Shown piece by piece: positions 1 through 6,681 of a DNA stretch of 39,796 nucleotides. This DNA comes from Lacticaseibacillus jixianensis. GTDB lineage: Bacteria; Bacillota; Bacilli; Lactobacillales; Lactobacillaceae. The stretch lies in NCBI RefSeq assembly GCF_003946485.1, contig NZ_RHOJ01000023.1:1-39796 (forward strand). Reading direction: 5' to 3'. The notes beneath the pieces are model-generated. The model saw only the letters and a program-made list of their open reading frames with translations, did no database searches and was not told where the DNA came from. How positions within the stretch are numbered: the first letter of the stretch is position 1; every line of letters starts with the position of its first letter. A program made the position numbers and the translations under genes.

Positions 1-81
1 GCTAACCAATACTATAAGATAACAGGTCATCTCGACCCGGCCCGATCTGGGTGGCTAACTTGTTCTTGCAATTTACGGACT

Positions 82-112
82 AAAAAAGGATACTGGGTCA
101 ACCAGTATCCTT
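82..112 (-). terminator. Rho-independent terminator for the secreted-protein gene
   Basis: The arms at 86-96 and 102-112 are perfect 11-bp complements with a 5-nt loop. On the minus strand the stem is followed by six T (82-87). It lies about 145 bp downstream of the minus-strand gene at 258-677, with no other gene between, so it most likely ends that transcript. Confidence 0.75.
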
Positions 113-257
113 ACACTCAGAACCATTACACTTATTTGTGACATTCAGTAAGGTGATAGAAATGTCACTATTACTGAACGGCAGGACTGGTGCGACTCCC
201 ACCATCACCTCGATAACGGGCGAGTAATTGCTTATTTGCTACAAAAGCAAGGCAGAT

Positions 258-677
258 TTAATCAATACTGATTGCATAGGTTCCTGCTGCAGAAACAGCC
301 TTTGCTTGAATATTGTAGGTTCCGCTATCCCAGTATATTGTATCCAGTCTAACGGACTTGCCTACGCCAATCGTCTTAACTGAGCCCACTTGAGCACCGC
401 GCTGATTGATCACACGCACCTTAATGGATCCTTTGTTACCAGCCTTATTTGTGACTAACGGGCGGTCATCAAAAATGTTGTTTGAGCTCGTCACATTGGA
501 GTACGCTGAAGTAACCAGGTGAGCAGAACTATTCCAGTAAATCATCGTTGAAGTGACGCTGGCAGTTGATTGGTGAGCATCAGTTGCTGCGCTGACAGTT
601 GAGATTGGCTGACCAATAATAGAAACACCTAGCAAGGCTGCGGACAGCAAGGATGTGCACAATAAATGTGATTTCAA
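258..677 (-). CDS. Small secreted protein of unknown function, paralogous to the outer domain of the adjacent regulator
   Basis: A 139-residue exported protein. Residues 1-30 form a signal peptide (short basic start, hydrophobic stretch, cleavage near TVSA-A). The mature part is about 109 residues, Ser/Thr/Asn-rich, with no cysteine and no wall anchor, so it is probably released. Residues 72-100 align without gaps to residues 153-181 of the membrane regulator encoded divergently (shared pattern: LTN-AG--G-----RV-----G---G), and the C-terminal YNIQ...GTYAISID matches FQVE...GQYFLRLE of that protein. The start codon is TTG (677-675), chosen because a G-rich Shine-Dalgarno (686-691) lies about 8 nt upstream and the signal peptide begins there. 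The family is not recognised. The shared domain suggests the two proteins bind the same target or each other; that is inference. Confidence 0.75.
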   Translation of the reverse strand: MKSHLLCTSLLSAALLGVSIIGQPISTVSAATDAHQSTASVTSTMIYWNSSAHLVTSAYSNVTSSNNIFDDRPLVTNKAGNKGSIKVRVINQRGAQVGSVKTIGVGKSVRLDTIYWDSGTYNIQAKAVSAAGTYAISID

Positions 678-740
678 AATATATTCCCCCCTTTTTCTTT
701 CACATTGCCACGAAGTAAACGTTTTAAAAATATATCTTAA

Positions 741-783
741 CTGTCATTCCCTATCTGGAGGCAATGACAGAGTTTGTGTCATT
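741..783. promoter_or_regulatory. Three TGTCATT half-sites in the divergent promoter region
   Basis: CTGTCATT at 741-748, its reverse complement AATGACAG at 763-770, and TGTCATT again at 777-783 lie between the two divergent genes. The first two form a perfect 8-bp inverted repeat; the second and third form another. This is the expected shape of an operator for a dimeric XRE regulator, most simply the one encoded at 872-1522. A role for that regulator is inferred from position only. Confidence 0.5.
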
Positions 784-871
784 GGAAAATTGAGCCATTA
801 TGAGAATTGACACGAAAGCAGGCTCGACACGACACGAGAATATGGTGATAACAGGGGTGGAGGGCAAAGTG

Positions 872-1522
872 ATGACTACTTTTGGTGAGAATTTAAAGCA
901 GAGGCGGAAGTTGCGCCATATCACCCAGGCGGCACTTGCCGCGCAACTGAATGTTTCGCGGTCTGCAGTCTCGAACTGGGAGGTAGGCAGAAACTATCCG
1001 GATCTTGACATGCTGGTTGACTTAAGTAGCATCCTTCAAACTCCGATCGATCAATTATTGAAGGAGGCCCCAGCGATGGTCGAAACGGTTAGTCGAGAAC
1101 AGCGCAACAGCAGAAAAAGGAAACTTGTGCTTTGGATCATTGTCCCTATCTTTATTATCCTTTCTCTATTTACTGCCTACATGTTGTATCTTAATGTCAA
1201 TGCAGTCAATCAAACCTTTTTCCCGACCAATTCAGTAATATTGAACGTTGATCAGGATCAATCCAACAGATGGACGGGGATTACCTGGGGTAAGAGCCCC
1301 AGAATCGAGGGCTCGTTATTCAAAAGAACTCGAGTGCTCACTAATGATGCCGGTAGTGATGGTCAAGTTGAGTTGCGTGTTGAAGATGAAAATGGCAACG
1401 AAATTGGCAAGTCCTTTGCTCTCAAGCGTGGGCATAGTCATACCTTCCATCTCAAATCTGGGAACGCGTTTCAAGTTGAGGGGCGTTTGGCACCAGGCCA
1501 ATATTTCTTAAGACTGGAATGA
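872..1522 (+). CDS. Membrane-anchored XRE-family regulator with extracytoplasmic sensor-like domain
   Basis: A 216-residue protein. Residues 6-62 are a classic XRE helix-turn-helix (TQAALAAQLNVSRSAVSNWE). After a basic stretch (RKRK, 81-84) comes one membrane helix at about 85-107, then an outer domain of about 109 residues. The N-in topology puts the DNA-binding part in the cytoplasm and the C-terminal domain outside. That outer domain resembles the secreted protein encoded divergently. I chose ATG 872 (preceded by GGAGGG at 859-864) over an upstream ATG at 800 because the XRE domain begins directly after it and 800 has no good Shine-Dalgarno. One-helix XRE sensors with an outer domain are known in lactobacilli, but the ligand here is unknown. 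The region is AT-richer than the backbone, which hints at acquisition. Confidence 0.85.
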   Translation: MTTFGENLKQRRKLRHITQAALAAQLNVSRSAVSNWEVGRNYPDLDMLVDLSSILQTPIDQLLKEAPAMVETVSREQRNSRKRKLVLWIIVPIFIILSLFTAYMLYLNVNAVNQTFFPTNSVILNVDQDQSNRWTGITWGKSPRIEGSLFKRTRVLTNDAGSDGQVELRVEDENGNEIGKSFALKRGHSHTFHLKSGNAFQVEGRLAPGQYFLRLE

Positions 1523-1538
1523 GTGGCCGAATTTTAAA

Positions 1539-1611
1539 AAGGACCCATCATGAGGAGCCTCATGACTTGGATAACAATCCAAATCAGGGAGCTAACTCAC
1601 GGTGGGTTCTT
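1539..1611. terminator. Branched hairpin between convergent genes, likely terminator
   Basis: An outer 9-bp stem (1539-1547 with 1603-1611, one G-U pair) encloses two small hairpins: CATGAGG/CCTCATG (1549-1564) and TTGGAT/ATCCAA (1567-1582). It sits between the converging XRE regulator and HAD gene, and T-rich sequence follows on the plus strand. It probably terminates the regulator transcript, but the three-way shape is unusual for a simple terminator. Confidence 0.5.
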
Positions 1612-1637
1612 TGCTTACTCGTATTTCCCGGGTGATA

Positions 1638-2423
1638 TCAAATCAACTCGAAGTGTTCCAGTGCGGCGACAATGCCGCCTTCTTGGTAGTCGGTGGTCTG
1701 GTAGTCGGCAATCGCGGCCACCTGGGGCAGGGCGTTGCCCATGGCCACGCCCACGGTCGCGCGCTTCAGCATCGGAATGTCGTTGTTGCCGTCACCGAAC
1801 GCGTAGGTCGGCACGCCCGCAAATTCAGGCCGATCGGTCAGAATGTCGATGCCCGTGGCTTTGGTGATGCCGGCGTTGACGACATCCAGGGCGAAGGGGC
1901 CGTTGCGGAAGAAGTTCAGTTCGGGAAAGTCGGCGACGTACTGGGCGCCGACTGCCCGGCCCGCCTCAGTGTTCGGGGTGAACAGCAGCATCATCACGGT
2001 CGGCTCGCGCAGGTAGAAGTCGTGATCAACTTGCGGGTTGACCTGGTGAACCAGCTTGTAGTTGCCCTCGATGTTGGCGTCGTGGTGCGTGGCCGCGACG
2101 TGCTCGGCGTTGTAAAAGCTGATTGCCACATTGTCCTGGTCAGCCTGCTTGACGAAGCGGGCCAGCTGCGGGGTACCGATCGGGCTTTGGTAAAGGTGCT
2201 CGCCTTGGTAGAACACGTCCGCGCCGTTGCCGCAGATCAGCGTGTCGATATTGGTCTGGGCCACCAGGGCATCCAGTTCCCAGCGGTTGCGCCCGGTGCA
2301 GATCACGGGCAGAACGTCGTGGGCCTGCATGCGCTTGATCGCGTCCAGGTTTTCCGCCGGGACCTGCTTGTCCTTGTTCAGTAGGGTGCCGTCGAGGTCA
2401 AAGAAACAAACTGCTTTGGTCAT
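1638..2423 (-). CDS. Cof-type HAD-superfamily phosphatase
   Basis: A 261-residue cytosolic sugar-phosphate-type hydrolase of the Cof/YidA (HAD IIB) class. The nucleophile motif FFDLDGTLL is at residues 7-15 (D9, D11). A Thr-Gly motif II (ICTGR) follows near residue 40, and the GDGNNDIPML motif IV is at 210-219. The large C2 cap lies between motifs II and III. Length is typical for the family. ATG 2423 was chosen because GGAGG precedes it by about 6 nt and the DLDGT motif then sits at the usual distance from the start. The substrate cannot be read from sequence; the neighbours (nagB, phosphatase) suggest only a general sugar-phosphate context. Confidence 0.9.
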   Translation of the reverse strand: MTKAVCFFDLDGTLLNKDKQVPAENLDAIKRMQAHDVLPVICTGRNRWELDALVAQTNIDTLICGNGADVFYQGEHLYQSPIGTPQLARFVKQADQDNVAISFYNAEHVAATHHDANIEGNYKLVHQVNPQVDHDFYLREPTVMMLLFTPNTEAGRAVGAQYVADFPELNFFRNGPFALDVVNAGITKATGIDILTDRPEFAGVPTYAFGDGNNDIPMLKRATVGVAMGNALPQVAAIADYQTTDYQEGGIVAALEHFELI

Positions 2424-2451
2424 AGGTGCCTCCATTAGAATTAATAGTGCC

Positions 2452-2457
2452 ATTTTA
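2452..2457 (-). promoter_or_regulatory. Extended -10 for the HAD phosphatase gene
   Basis: The minus strand reads TGCTAAAAT, an extended -10 with hexamer TAAAAT about 30 bp before the ATG. No convincing -35 is visible, which is normal for extended -10 promoters. Confidence 0.4.
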
Positions 2458-2470
2458 GCATACTCAGAAA

Positions 2471-2506
2471 GCAAAAACGGCCCCGGGCGCGGGCCCGAGA
2501 CCGTTA
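2471..2506 (-). terminator. Terminator downstream of nagB
   Basis: A GC-rich hairpin (minus strand AACGG...CGGGCCC / CCCGGGGCCGTT) is followed by TTTTTG on the minus strand, just past the nagB stop. It separates nagB from the HAD gene, so the two are probably separate transcripts. Confidence 0.7.
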
Positions 2507-2515
2507 ACGGCACAA

Positions 2516-3223
2516 TTACTTGCTGAGCTTAGAAGCGGCCGCTTCATCGATGATGATGATGGCGTCCTTGTGGTTCTGCAGCACGGAGGCTGGCACGTGG
2601 TCGGTGACGGGGCCTTCGATCGTGGCCTTGATGGCGTCAGCCTTGTTCTCGCCGTAAGCCATCAGGATGATCTGCTTGCCCTTCATGATGGAACCAATCC
2701 CCATGGAGATGGCGTAGCGCGGGACGTCCTTCTCGTCGTCGAAGAAGCGCTTGTTAGCTTCGATCGTGGACTCGGTCAGCTGCACCTTGTGCGTCTGGGA
2801 GTCGAAGCTGGAACCTGGCTCGTTGAAGCCGATGTGACCATTGCGGCCGATGCCCAGGATCTGGATGTCGATCGGGTTATCAGCGATGATCTGGTCGTAG
2901 TCCTTGGCCGCCTGCTCGATGTCTGCCGCGTTGCCGTTTGGCACGTAGGAGTGGGCAAATGGCTTCTTGTTGAAGAGGTTGTCCTTCATGAACTGGTGGT
3001 AGCTTTGCGGGTTGTCTTCAGGCAGACCCACGTACTCGTCGAGGTTGACTGAGGTCATGTTGGAGAAGTCGAGGTCGCTTGCGACCATGTCTTGGTACAG
3101 CGGAATTGGGGTGGAGCCGGTGGCCAAGCCCAGCACCTTCGCGCCGTTTTCGATGCCTTGCTTGATCAGTTCGAACGCCTTCTGGCCGCCCTCGTTCTTA
3201 TCTTTAACAGTAATGACTTTCAT
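2516..3223 (-). CDS. nagB: Glucosamine-6-phosphate deaminase
   Basis: A 235-residue NagB that converts glucosamine-6-phosphate to fructose-6-phosphate and ammonia, feeding amino sugars into glycolysis. Visible family motifs are LATGSTP (33-39, phosphate binding), NLDEYVG (60-66, with the catalytic Asp) and [14 protein letters not shown] (124-137, with the catalytic His and Glu). Length is typical of the short Gram-positive form, which lacks the C-terminal allosteric extension of the E. coli enzyme. GGAGG lies 8 nt before ATG 3223. The gene stands alone between its own promoter and terminator. Its promoter carries two dre-like sites, implying control by a NagR/YvoA-type GntR regulator that responds to amino-sugar phosphate. 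Confidence 0.96.
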   Translation of the reverse strand: MKVITVKDKNEGGQKAFELIKQGIENGAKVLGLATGSTPIPLYQDMVASDLDFSNMTSVNLDEYVGLPEDNPQSYHQFMKDNLFNKKPFAHSYVPNGNAADIEQAAKDYDQIIADNPIDIQILGIGRNGHIGFNEPGSSFDSQTHKVQLTESTIEANKRFFDDEKDVPRYAISMGIGSIMKGKQIILMAYGENKADAIKATIEGPVTDHVPASVLQNHKDAIIIIDEAAASKLSK

Positions 3224-3241
3224 GTCTGTTCCTCCTTGTTT

Positions 3242-3294
3242 TGGTCTAGTCCATTATCGAACGTTCAGGAGAAAATGTCAACCGGTCTATACAG
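3242..3294. promoter_or_regulatory. Two dre-like NagR/YvoA operators flanking the nagB promoter
   Basis: TGGTCTAGTCCA (3242-3253) differs at one position from the palindromic core TGGTCTAGACCA of the DasR/NagR/YvoA dre box. A second, weaker match, CGGTCTATACAG (3283-3294), lies just upstream of the -35. The first overlaps the -10 and would block transcription. The regulator is probably encoded elsewhere, though HutC-type regulators do occur at 30973 and 32185. Confidence 0.6.
3253..3281 (-). promoter_or_regulatory. nagB promoter
   Basis: On the minus strand, -35 TTGACA (3276-3281) and -10 GATAAT (3253-3258) are separated by exactly 17 bp, placing the transcript start about 25 bp before the nagB ATG. 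Confidence 0.75.
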
Positions 3295-3304
3295 ATTTTT
3301 CGCG

Positions 3305-3345
3305 GAAAAAAGCGGTTTCGAGACCGGTCACCTCGAAGCCGCTTT
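3305..3345 (-). terminator. Terminator of the phosphatase gene
   Basis: Arms 3309-3322 and 3332-3345 (AAAGCGG...TCGAG with CTCGA..CCGCTTT) form a 14-bp stem. On the minus strand it is followed by a T run at 3306-3311. It ends the 3373-4155 transcript before the nagB promoter. Confidence 0.75.
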
Positions 3346-3372
3346 CATTATACGAAGATGGTGGTGTTTTGC

Positions 3373-4155
3373 CTAGTTTTCCGGGTCGGTCAGGTACAGC
3401 CGGCGCAGTTGGCGCAGGTCGCCTTGCGAAAAGCCAAGCTGCGCCGTGAAGTAGTGCGTCCAATCGCCGTACTCCTTGTCGATCAGGTCCTTGACCGCCA
3501 CGTAGCAGCCGGTTTCGGCCGCGTTCTGGTTCATCCGGTCGACCAGGTCGCTGGCACCGGTCTTCAGCGCCGCCTTGACCTCCTCGCTGGGGGCGAAGAA
3601 CACCGCGTTGGTCAGCAGGTAGTCCTCGCGGATCGTCGCCTCGGGCACGCCCAGCGCGCCTTCGATCATCATCGCGCCGACCCCGGTGCGGTCCTTACCC
3701 GCGGCGCAGTGGAACAGCACCGACTGGCCAGGCTGATCGGTGGCCAAGAGCAGGGTGAACAGCGCGCGGTAGACGTCATTAGCGTGCGGGTCCGTCAGCA
3801 TTTTCAGATAGACCTCAGCCATCGGGTTGATGCGGTGGTCGAACTTCGCGCGCAGGTGGCGGCTGATTTTCGCGACCAGACTGTCGTTGGTGAACGGGTA
3901 GACGGACAGGTGATGGTACTCGACGCCCGCGGCCAGCACGTCTGGCGTCATCGCGACCTCGCTCTCTGAGCGCAGGTCCACGACCACCTTTAGGCCGTAA
4001 GCCCGCAGCCAGTCGGCCTCTTGCGGCGTCAGCTCGGACAGGCTGCCGGACCGAAGCAGCTTGTGCGGCGCGATCACCTGACCGCCCGCCGCCGGGTAGT
4101 CGCCGAGCTCACGCAGGTTGACACTATTTTTCAACGAGATCAAACGGTCGATCAT
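3373..4155 (-). CDS. Tyrosine/serine (DSP-like) protein phosphatase
   Basis: A 260-residue cysteine phosphatase. The signature HCAAGKDRTG (149-158) gives nucleophile C150 and phosphate-binding R156, the CX5R loop of the Y_phosphatase3/LipA-like family in Firmicutes. N-terminal NLRELGDYP...LLRSGSL (13-39) and VVVDLRSESE (57-66, with the general-acid-region Asp) are also typical. It lacks a signal peptide, so it is cytosolic. ATG 4155 is preceded by GGAGGGG at 4162-4168; a longer frame to 4479 runs through the divergent promoter and was rejected. The gene is divergent from prs. Members hydrolyse phosphotyrosine, phosphoinositides or small phospho-compounds; which one cannot be told. Confidence 0.9.
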   Translation of the reverse strand: MIDRLISLKNSVNLRELGDYPAAGGQVIAPHKLLRSGSLSELTPQEADWLRAYGLKVVVDLRSESEVAMTPDVLAAGVEYHHLSVYPFTNDSLVAKISRHLRAKFDHRINPMAEVYLKMLTDPHANDVYRALFTLLLATDQPGQSVLFHCAAGKDRTGVGAMMIEGALGVPEATIREDYLLTNAVFFAPSEEVKAALKTGASDLVDRMNQNAAETGCYVAVKDLIDKEYGDWTHYFTAQLGFSQGDLRQLRRLYLTDPEN

Positions 4156-4185
4156 GAAAGCCCCTCCAAAGAACAGAATAACTCC

Positions 4186-4191
4186 ATTATA
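4186..4191 (-). promoter_or_regulatory. -10 of the phosphatase promoter
   Basis: TATAAT on the minus strand, 30 bp before the ATG of the phosphatase gene. The -35 about 17-18 bp upstream is a poor match (GTGAAC). Confidence 0.45.
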
Positions 4192-4288
4192 GTGCACTTG
4201 CGGCCTGGCGTTCACCTGATGCGCGCGGTGCAGGCAGACGCGCTGCGGCCGGGAAAATGAGCCTTTTCTGAAACCAGGCGGCTTATCG

Positions 4289-4317
4289 TAGCCAGATGCG
4301 GGAAAGATGCGTATAAT
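4289..4317 (+). promoter_or_regulatory. prs promoter
   Basis: A perfect -10 TATAAT (4312-4317) has a weak -35 TAGCCA (4289-4294) at 17-bp spacing. The ATG lies 37 bp downstream with Shine-Dalgarno AAAGGAG in between. Confidence 0.6.
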
Positions 4318-4354
4318 CAGAACTGAAAACCTTGGCAAAATAAAGGAGTAAATC

Positions 4355-5299
4355 ATGGCAGGAATCAAACTGTTCACGCTGAACGGCAACGTGCCGCTGG
4401 CGCAAAAAATCTCACAGGAACTCGGGGTGCCACTGGCGCCGGCGTCTGTGAAGCACTTCGCGGATGGCGAAATCGCCATCGACCTGGATGATTCCGTGCG
4501 GGGCGCGGACGTCTACGTGATCCAGCCGATCTCAGATCCCGTCAACGAGAATCTGATGGAACTCTTGATCATGATTGATGCGCTGCGGCGGGCCTCCGCG
4601 CACGCCATCAACGTGGTTGTGCCGTACTACGGCTACGCGCGGGCCGACCGCAAGGCGCGCTCGCGTGAACCAATCACCGCCAAGCTGGTGGCCAACCTCC
4701 TCACGATGGACGGCATTGACCGCTTCGTCGCCATGGATCTGCACGCCGACCAGCTGCAAGGGTTCTTCGACCTGCCCGTCGATCACCTGCGGGCCATGTC
4801 CCTGTTTGCCAAGTACTTCAAGAGCCTCAAGCTCGGTTCCGACAATGTTGTCGTCGTGGCGCCGGATCACAGCGGCACCAAGCACGCCCGCGCCTTGGCC
4901 GAGCTGCTCAACACGCCGATCGCGATCGTCGACAAGCGGTCCGACAACGGCCAGGTCGGCGTCATCGGCCACGTCCGCGGTCAGCACGCCATCATTATTG
5001 ATGACATGATCGACACCGGGGCGCGCGTCATCGACGCCACCCAGGCGCTGCGGGAGGCCGGAGCGCTCGACATTTACGCCGCCGCCACTCACGCGGTCCT
5101 CTCGCGCGGGGCGGCCACCAAGCTCGGGGCGCTCGACCTCAAGCAGATCGTTCTGACCGACACCATCAACATGCCGGCGGAAAAGCACCTGCCAAACATG
5201 AAGATCCTCTCAGTGGGGCCGATGCTCGCCGAGGCCATCAAGCTGATCTCGACGAACCAGTCGATTCACCCACTGTTTGAAGTGAACAACGAAGACTAA
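4355..5299 (+). CDS. prs: Ribose-phosphate pyrophosphokinase (PRPP synthase) with altered active-site loops
   Basis: A 314-residue class I PRPP synthase homologue, making PRPP from ATP and ribose-5-phosphate for nucleotide, His and Trp synthesis. Clear motifs are FADGEI (35-40), YYGYARADRKARSREPITAKL (91-111) and MDLHADQLQGFFD (127-139, H130). Two active-site elements are unusual. The PRPP-binding loop reads DDMIDTGAR (216-224) where canonical enzymes have DTAGT or DTGGT. The catalytic flexible loop after DKR (193-195) is about four residues shorter than the DKRRPR... form and lacks the RPR part. Many lactobacilli carry two prs genes, and this may be the divergent second copy. It is monocistronic, with its own promoter and terminator. 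Confidence 0.9.
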   Translation: MAGIKLFTLNGNVPLAQKISQELGVPLAPASVKHFADGEIAIDLDDSVRGADVYVIQPISDPVNENLMELLIMIDALRRASAHAINVVVPYYGYARADRKARSREPITAKLVANLLTMDGIDRFVAMDLHADQLQGFFDLPVDHLRAMSLFAKYFKSLKLGSDNVVVVAPDHSGTKHARALAELLNTPIAIVDKRSDNGQVGVIGHVRGQHAIIIDDMIDTGARVIDATQALREAGALDIYAAATHAVLSRGAATKLGALDLKQIVLTDTINMPAEKHLPNMKILSVGPMLAEAIKLISTNQSIHPLFEVNNED

Positions 5300-5309
5300 T
5301 ATTGCTTTG

Positions 5310-5337
5310 CGCCAGGCCACTCTGTCTGGCGTTTTTT
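5310..5337 (+). terminator. prs terminator
   Basis: CGCCAG (5310-5315) pairs with CTGGCG (5326-5331) and is followed by six T. It lies 10 bp after the prs stop codon. Confidence 0.85.
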
Positions 5338-5388
5338 AGTGGCGCGCGGGCCGTTTGCAGATTAATTCGAGTTTTTTCCCAAAAAGTG

Positions 5389-5417
5389 TTGCGCCTCTAA
5401 GGCTGGCATGATAATAT
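5389..5417 (+). promoter_or_regulatory. Likely tRNA-Lys promoter
   Basis: -35 TTGCGC (5389-5394) and an AT-rich -10 (GATAAT at 5410-5415 or TAATAT at 5412-5417) lie about 40 bp before the tRNA 5' end. Confidence 0.5.
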
Positions 5418-5452
5418 ATTTAAGTCGTCAAGTGATGGCGACCAAGATTCAT

Positions 5453-5525
5453 GGGTGGTTAGCTCAGCTGGCAGAGCAACGGACTCTTAATCCGTGGGTC
5501 CAGGGTTCGATCCCCTGACCACCCA
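5453..5525 (+). tRNA. tRNA-Lys (anticodon CTT)
   Basis: A 73-nt cloverleaf. The acceptor GGGTGGT pairs with ACCACCC, the D arm contains AGCTCAGCTGG, the anticodon stem is ACGGA/TCCGT with loop CTCTTAA (anticodon CTT, reads AAG), and the T arm has GGTTCGATCC. The discriminator is A at 5525 and CCA is not encoded. Its last 23 nt plus the next base are duplicated at 6731-6754, so this tRNA is an integration target. Confidence 0.97.
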
Positions 5526-5526
5526 G
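5503..5526 (+). repeat. attL-like copy of a 24-bp duplication at the tRNA 3' end
   Basis: The segment from GGGTTCGATC to ACCACCCAG at the 3' end of tRNA-Lys recurs identically at 6731-6754 in direct orientation. This is the usual footprint of tyrosine-integrase insertion into a tRNA. Confidence 0.7.
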
Positions 5527-5539
5527 AAGACACCAAATC

Positions 5540-5576
5540 GTACCTCATCGGCTTCGGCTGGTGAGGCCTTTTTTTG
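5540..5576 (+). terminator. Terminator downstream of tRNA-Lys
   Basis: CCTCA and TGAGG arms enclose an inner hairpin with GCTTCGGC, followed by CC and seven T ending near 5576. It isolates the tRNA from the KilA-N gene. Confidence 0.75.
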
Positions 5577-5601
5577 TCCTCGGCGAAGCGCATGCTATAA
5601 T
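5574..5601 (+). promoter_or_regulatory. Promoter of the KilA-N gene
   Basis: -35 TTGTCC (5574-5579) and a perfect -10 TATAAT (5596-5601) at 16-bp spacing, so the transcript would begin just before the long palindrome at 5625-5656. Confidence 0.6.
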
Positions 5602-5624
5602 CCTGTAGACGGCTATCGTTCGGG

Positions 5625-5656
5625 TTCTAAACAGGTCGAAATCGACCTGTTTAGAA
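5625..5656 (+). repeat. 32-bp perfect palindrome in the KilA-N leader
   Basis: The 15-bp arms at 5625-5639 and 5642-5656 (TTCTAAACAGGTCGA and its exact complement) are separated by AA. It lies between the promoter and the Shine-Dalgarno of the KilA-N gene. It could be an operator overlapping early transcription, or an RNA hairpin that limits translation. Confidence 0.8.
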
Positions 5657-5672
5657 ATGGGGGTGTGGATAA

Positions 5673-6533
5673 GTGACAACAAAGCATGATGTCATTGAAC
5701 CTAAAGGCGTTGAAGTAAGCTTGTTCAACGCAGAGAACCAAGAGGACGCATTGATCAGTTTAACGGACATTGCTAAGTACAAAAATAAAGAAGCGCCTAG
5801 AGACCTAATTAAAAATTGGATGCGCAGCCGCAGTACCATCGAATACCTCGGACTGTGGGAGCAAATGTATAATGCAGGTTTTGACAATGAAGCATATACC
5901 GGGTTTTTAAGTGAATCAGGATCTAACTCGTTCGTCTTATCGCCTAAAAAATGGATCGATGAAACTCATGCTATCGGGATTGTTTCTAAAGCGGGACGGT
6001 ATGGTGGTACATACGCTAGGGCTGACATTGCGTTTGAGTTTGCGATGTGGGTATCAGCAGAGTTTAGACTTTACTTAGTTAAGGAGTACCAGCAACTAAA
6101 GGAAACTAAGAGCAGCGCTGAAAGTCTTGAGTGGAATGTCAGACGAGAATTGGCGAAAGTGAATTATCGCATTCATACCGATGCAATTAAGGAAAATCTG
6201 GTTCCGGCTGAATTAACAGGTGTGCAAGTCAAATATAAGTACACCAATGAAGCTGATCGACTTAATGTGGCACTGTTTGGTGTGACTGCCCGTGAGTGGA
6301 AGGACAACAATCCTGAGGCTAAAGGGAATATCCGTGACAATGCGACGGTGCAGCAGCTCACTGTGCTCACTAACTTGGAAAGTATGAATGCAGAATTAAT
6401 CAAAGACAGGATTTCCGAAGAAGAGCGGACGTTGAAGCTCAATCAGATGGCGCGTGAACAGATGGCAGTCTTAGTCAATAACCAGGCCAAGCAACGCCAA
6501 ATCGAGGATCGTCTGAAACCGGGGTTGGAGTAG
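5673..6533 (+). CDS. KilA-N domain phage-type protein
   Basis: A 286-residue cytosolic protein of phage or island origin. Residues about 20-115 match the KilA-N/APSES DNA-binding fold: a short strand segment with SLTDIAKYKN (29-38), then IKNWMRSRSTIEYLGLWE and YARADIAFEFAMWVSAEF (about 114-131), the typical RGG/ID-A-WLSP-F region. The rest is helical with charged heptad-like stretches (EEERTLKLNQMAREQM). Related proteins act as antirepressors or unknown phage regulators. The start is GTG 5673 after GGGGGTG. It has its own promoter and a 32-bp leader palindrome. It is AT-richer than the backbone and is the only gene between the tRNA-Lys and the duplicated tRNA end, with no integrase, so it appears to be a relic or a minimal satellite. 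Confidence 0.8.
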   Translation: MTTKHDVIEPKGVEVSLFNAENQEDALISLTDIAKYKNKEAPRDLIKNWMRSRSTIEYLGLWEQMYNAGFDNEAYTGFLSESGSNSFVLSPKKWIDETHAIGIVSKAGRYGGTYARADIAFEFAMWVSAEFRLYLVKEYQQLKETKSSAESLEWNVRRELAKVNYRIHTDAIKENLVPAELTGVQVKYKYTNEADRLNVALFGVTAREWKDNNPEAKGNIRDNATVQQLTVLTNLESMNAELIKDRISEEERTLKLNQMAREQMAVLVNNQAKQRQIEDRLKPGLE

Positions 6534-6681
6534 GCTCCTGTTTAGGACGACCCAAGGACTGTATTAGAGTGGCTGAAAGTGGACACATTTGAACGGAGCA
6601 TTGAATTATTTCATGGTTAAGGTGATAGGAGCTCTGGCCCATTCGTTGTTAGATCTCCACGCTTCAAAATAGCATTTCGAG

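Noticed and set aside
800-871. Upstream ATG extending the XRE regulator by 24 residues
   Set aside because: It has no Shine-Dalgarno, and the added residues are not part of the XRE fold; ATG 872 has GGAGGG at ideal spacing.
1602-2384. Long plus-strand frame opposite the HAD phosphatase
   Set aside because: It is the shadow of the HAD gene in GC-rich DNA: no ribosome site, low-complexity Val/Gly/Arg composition.
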